Origin: Cloeon dipterum
Taxonomy: Eukaryota; Arthropoda; Insecta; Ephemeroptera; Baetidae
Assembly (NCBI RefSeq): GCF_949628265.1
Contig: NC_088787.1
Location: 19,086,501-19,150,500 of the forward strand
Direction: 5' to 3'
Length of the DNA: 64,000 nucleotides
A program made the position numbers and the translations under genes. Below are positions 60,932-64,000 of this stretch, piece after piece; positions within the stretch are counted from its first letter, which is position 1, and each line of letters begins with the position of its first letter. The notes beneath the pieces are model-generated. The model was not told the DNA's origin, searched no databases, and saw only the letters and a program-made list of their open reading frames with translations.

Positions 60932-61808
60932 ATGAGCACAGGAAAAGTGGTAACGCCGTCTGTGGATCTCAGCTCCTACCGCGACCAGCACTTCAAAGTG
61001 AACTATTATCCTTTATTTTTTTAATCCAAAATAAATTAATCGCGTACTTTAAGGGCTCTCGCACCGAGCAGGAGCGTTTGCTGCGCAACTCCACCACCAT
61101 GTACATAGGCAATCTGTCGTTCTACACCACCGAAGAGCAGATCTACGAACTGTTCTCCAAGTGCGGGGACGTCAAGCGAGTAGTCATGGGCCTGGACAAG
61201 TACAAGAAGACTCCCTGCGGTTTTTGTTTCATAGAGTGAGATTCCATCACTTAATTTCTACGAATATTTGAGAATCTATAAATTTCTTGAATGCAGATAC
61301 TACAACCGTGCTGATGCCGAGGCCTGCATGAGATACATCAACGGCACCAGGTTGGATGACAGAATCATTCGGTCTGACTGGGATGCTGGGTTCTCAGAAG
61401 GGCGTCAGTATGGCAGAGGAAAGACTGGCGGACAGGTAATAATAATTACCAATTTGTGCGTTTGTCGCTTCAATTAAAGGGGACTCTCGCTTTCCGATCA
61501 CTCACACTTTCGCTCTGATGGGAAGAATCAATGTAAATGTCCTATCCTAGCGAGAAGTGCGAGTTGGGAGTCTGCCATAATTGACAGAATTTAGACCAAA
61601 CGGTCCTTTTGATAATTAACGTCATTTATTCACTGGTGATGGTTTGAATAATTTTTTCGGCTATTCTGACAATTTTGGTTTTATTATTTAGGTGCGTGAT
61701 GAGTACAGGACAGATTACGACAGTGGTCGAGGTGGATTTGGCAAAAATGCTCAGCCTAAGTCAGCTGTGCAGATGTTCCCTGGGTCAACTACTGGTGGAA
61801 TCCCGTAA
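60932..61808 (+). CDS. NCBP2: Nuclear cap-binding protein subunit 2 (CBP20)
   Basis: Small subunit of the nuclear cap-binding complex; binds the m7G cap with NCBP1 and serves splicing, 3' processing and export. Four exons: 60932-60997, 61054-61235, 61297-61435, 61692-61808; 167 aa (human 156). One RRM: RNP2 [12 protein letters not shown]1 CGFCFIEYY, with the family block [17 protein letters not shown]. Cap-stacking tyrosines are present as Tyr16 (SSYRDQHF) and Tyr39 (MYIGNL), equal to human Tyr20 and Tyr43. The C-terminal [19 protein letters not shown] and [15 protein letters not shown] are conserved. Intron 1 is only 56 bases. It runs tail-to-tail with ALG9. Confidence 0.98.
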
Positions 61809-62094
61809 TTATTTTGTACATACAAACTGTAAACGTGATGCTTTCGCTATTATAAAACTAATTAACATGTATTTCATACGCAGTTTCACATCTAACGTCC
61901 AAGGTTATACCAAACAACAATATTACGTCAATGCTTCAATTTACTGTTATTTATTAAATCTCTTATTTTTTGAAAAATTTAAAATCAGTCAAATAACATA
62001 ATAATCAAAAGCAAGAAAAAAACCGTTTAAATATCAGCGATTTCGGGAAACATTTAATTATTTTGATTCCCGTTCCAAATTTTCTAGAAAAGAA

Positions 62095-64000
62095 CTAACG
62101 CGTTTTTGCTTTCCGCCTTGATTGGGGTTTCCCTCTTGCTTTGAGCAACTGGTACGACGCGTATGTGCACGATTCTTCCGTCAAATAAGGAATGTAGAAA
62201 GCTCGGAGAAGTTTCGGAGATCTGCAAATAATCAAAATTAGTGCCGTGATAGCCTGTGTGAATCAAAAACCCACCTTTCATTATCAAGATACGGTATTGA
62301 GATAATTAAATCCCATTTTGCCTTGTCATCGGCGTAAATCGGCTCTAATTTTGTCAAACGAGAAGTGTTCAAGTCAACCAAAAAATCACACTTGGCTATA
62401 TCAAACTGCAACAAATTCATATTATAACTTACTTTTATCTGTAATTAATAATTAAACGATTTGCTTACATATCTCGACCGTTCCTCTCTATTTTCATCAT
62501 TGAAGTTGGGTGGCACGATCGACGTTCCATCTGGCCCAGGCTGGTATGGTTGCGGTAGCTGCCCTTTGAACTCTGACTCGATAAAACGCAGATTCCACCT
62601 GATGAAATATTTTATCATAAATTTCAAAAGTTCAACAGGAAGAAGGAATATTAGTTTTCATGACTTTAAATCAAGTTCCGTTATAATATATGCTGTCCTT
62701 AAAACATGTATTTTAAAATGACGAGGTATTTTTGAAGTCTCCAGTTTAACGCCACAGAGACCAGAGACAGTTTTCTATTTGAAGTATATCAAGAGAAATT
62801 GTGTGCAAACCTGTTATTCGGAAGGAAAAAACTTGAAGGAAATCTGTGCCACTCCTTGCCAACACAAACGTTGATTTCTCGCGAAGTACCAAATTCGTTT
62901 TGCGATCCAAACTTGGAAAGCTCCATGTAAATGTCAAGAGGGGCATGGTAGCCTGGAATATTTACTTTCAACCATTAAATTGTTGCTGCTGGCGTTTCTC
63001 ACCTTTGTAAAGGGCGAAACTCCTGGACAGTCCCAGCACAGTAAAAATCAGGGCGATGCCCACTGCTACAAGATTCGTCTGCGGCAGGTATCCGGACATT
63101 TTCATTCTGGTAATTTTCTTCAGCGCAAAAAACATGGTTCTTTGAATGCCGTCCAAGGCGAATGCACCATTCAGGCAAATAAGCGGGTAAATCGGGAAAA
63201 GGAACCGCTCCTCCTGCATAATGACTTAATAAATTGAAGGTTTCAAACCAAGAATAATATTTTTAATCAAACCTTGTGCTGCTGTAATCCAAAAACAGCC
63301 AGCCAAAGGTACAATGGGCTGAGATGGAGGAAATATTGAATTTTCTGTGAGCTCTCCCTTTTGTCACTTATGAGGACAACGACAGCCTGTGTAAAAAGTC
63401 GTATAATTAATTTTTTTATTGCTGATCAGTACTTTCAAAAAGGCTTACTGCGATCAGAATGCTTATCAGGGCTAGAGGGAAAGCAAGGTTGAAGTTGAGG
63501 AAACCGTTGATAAGGTAGAAATGCCATGGCTCTGTCCCGTACAAGTCTGGTCCTCGGTTTGATGAAAATACGTTGTACAAAACAATGTTCAGAGGTGCTA
63601 TCACTATTTTTCCATAAGCATCTGTGTCGATTTTCATAATTGGCACCTGCAAACCAGAATAAAGGCGGCGTACAAAATTTACCTACTAATTTATCGGGAG
63701 TTTAAAAATGTATTTTATATAGTATGACGTGATAAATTACAGCAGAGAGTAGAGTTAGGTCTTTTGAATGTCAGACAAAAAATAGAGAAGGCGCTTACCA
63801 TGACGACGACTAGAGAAATCAAGGAGTATTTACAGAATTCGAAAAGTTCTCTCCTCTTGACAATCAAATCAAAGGCAATTGGTAGACTGTGGAGAAAATT
63901 AAAATAAAATGAAAAGGCAAGACTAAAGGCGATTATTCTCACCCAACGAGAGCTGCAAAAGGCCAACTGAGCAGGGCAGAAAGAGCCGTGGCCAAGACTG
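62095..64000 (-). CDS. ALG9: ALG9 alpha-1,2-mannosyltransferase, C-terminal part (5' end outside window)
   Basis: ER membrane GT22 enzyme that adds two alpha-1,2-mannoses to the dolichol-linked N-glycan precursor, using dolichol-P-mannose. Minus-strand exons: 64000-63943 (partial), 63886-63799, 63646-63449, 63386-63273, 63213-63003, 62952-62811, 62598-62469, 62405-62275, 62221-62095; in phase. Conserved blocks: SWPFAALVGLPIAFDL, DAYGKIVIAPLNIVLYNVF, GPDLYGTEPWHFYLINGF, the GT22 HKEERFLFPIYPLICL, VCVGKEWHRFPSSFFLP and the tail SPKLLRAFYIPYL. The last exon must be read in the frame ending at TAG 62097-62095; another frame is open longer but does not match the family. N-terminal exons with the first luminal loop lie to the right of the window. 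Confidence 0.96.

Noticed and set aside
62084-62287. ALG9 last exon read in the frame ending VLF
   Set aside because: That frame does not match ALG9; the alternative frame gives SPKLLRAFYIPYL and fits the phase of the previous exon.

Overview
The window is eukaryotic nuclear DNA, most likely from an arthropod (probably an insect). It is AT-rich, and its genes are split by short GT-AG introns (many of 50-300 bp). All recognised proteins are conserved animal proteins, and repeats of an AGATGGCGC motif resemble the fly CTCF core. I cannot name the species. No bacterial operons, CRISPR arrays or tRNA genes were seen. I rebuilt the genes by following splice sites and reading phase by eye; every exon chain listed keeps one open frame.

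Left part (1-22 kb), gene-dense: the start of a TRIP12-type HECT ubiquitin ligase (minus; C-terminal part lies outside the window), an AT-rich spacer, a DDX19/Dbp5 mRNA-export helicase (plus), an ELL-associated factor gene EAF (plus), the chondroitin polymerising factor CHPF (minus), and the Commander/CCC-complex coiled-coil protein CCDC22 (minus).

Middle part (22-46 kb): about 17 kb with almost no recognisable coding sequence, but with GC-rich patches, a strong 113-nt miRNA-like hairpin at 28 kb, a cluster of CTCF-like motifs at 30.1 kb and one orphan coding first exon at 29.3 kb. It is followed by a complete SLC20 (PiT) sodium-phosphate cotransporter gene with two homologous alternative first coding exons.

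Right part (46-64 kb): a degenerate, internally deleted copy of a THAP-domain gene (47-48.9 kb), a CpG-rich island beside an orphan C2H2 zinc-finger exon (50.4-51.5 kb), an orphan first coding exon (53.8 kb), the intact ten-exon THAP-domain gene (56.3-58.7 kb, minus), the cap-binding subunit NCBP2/CBP20 (plus) and the C-terminal half of the ER mannosyltransferase ALG9 (minus, running off the right edge, tail-to-tail with NCBP2).

The genes do not form one pathway. Four touch RNA or transcription (EAF elongation, NCBP2 cap binding, DDX19 export, the THAP DNA-binding protein). CHPF and ALG9 are secretory-pathway glycosylation enzymes. TRIP12 and CCDC22 act in protein turnover and trafficking. 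The most interesting points are the SLC20 alternative exon pair, the THAP gene with its deleted sister copy, the 28-kb hairpin and the CTCF-like sites.
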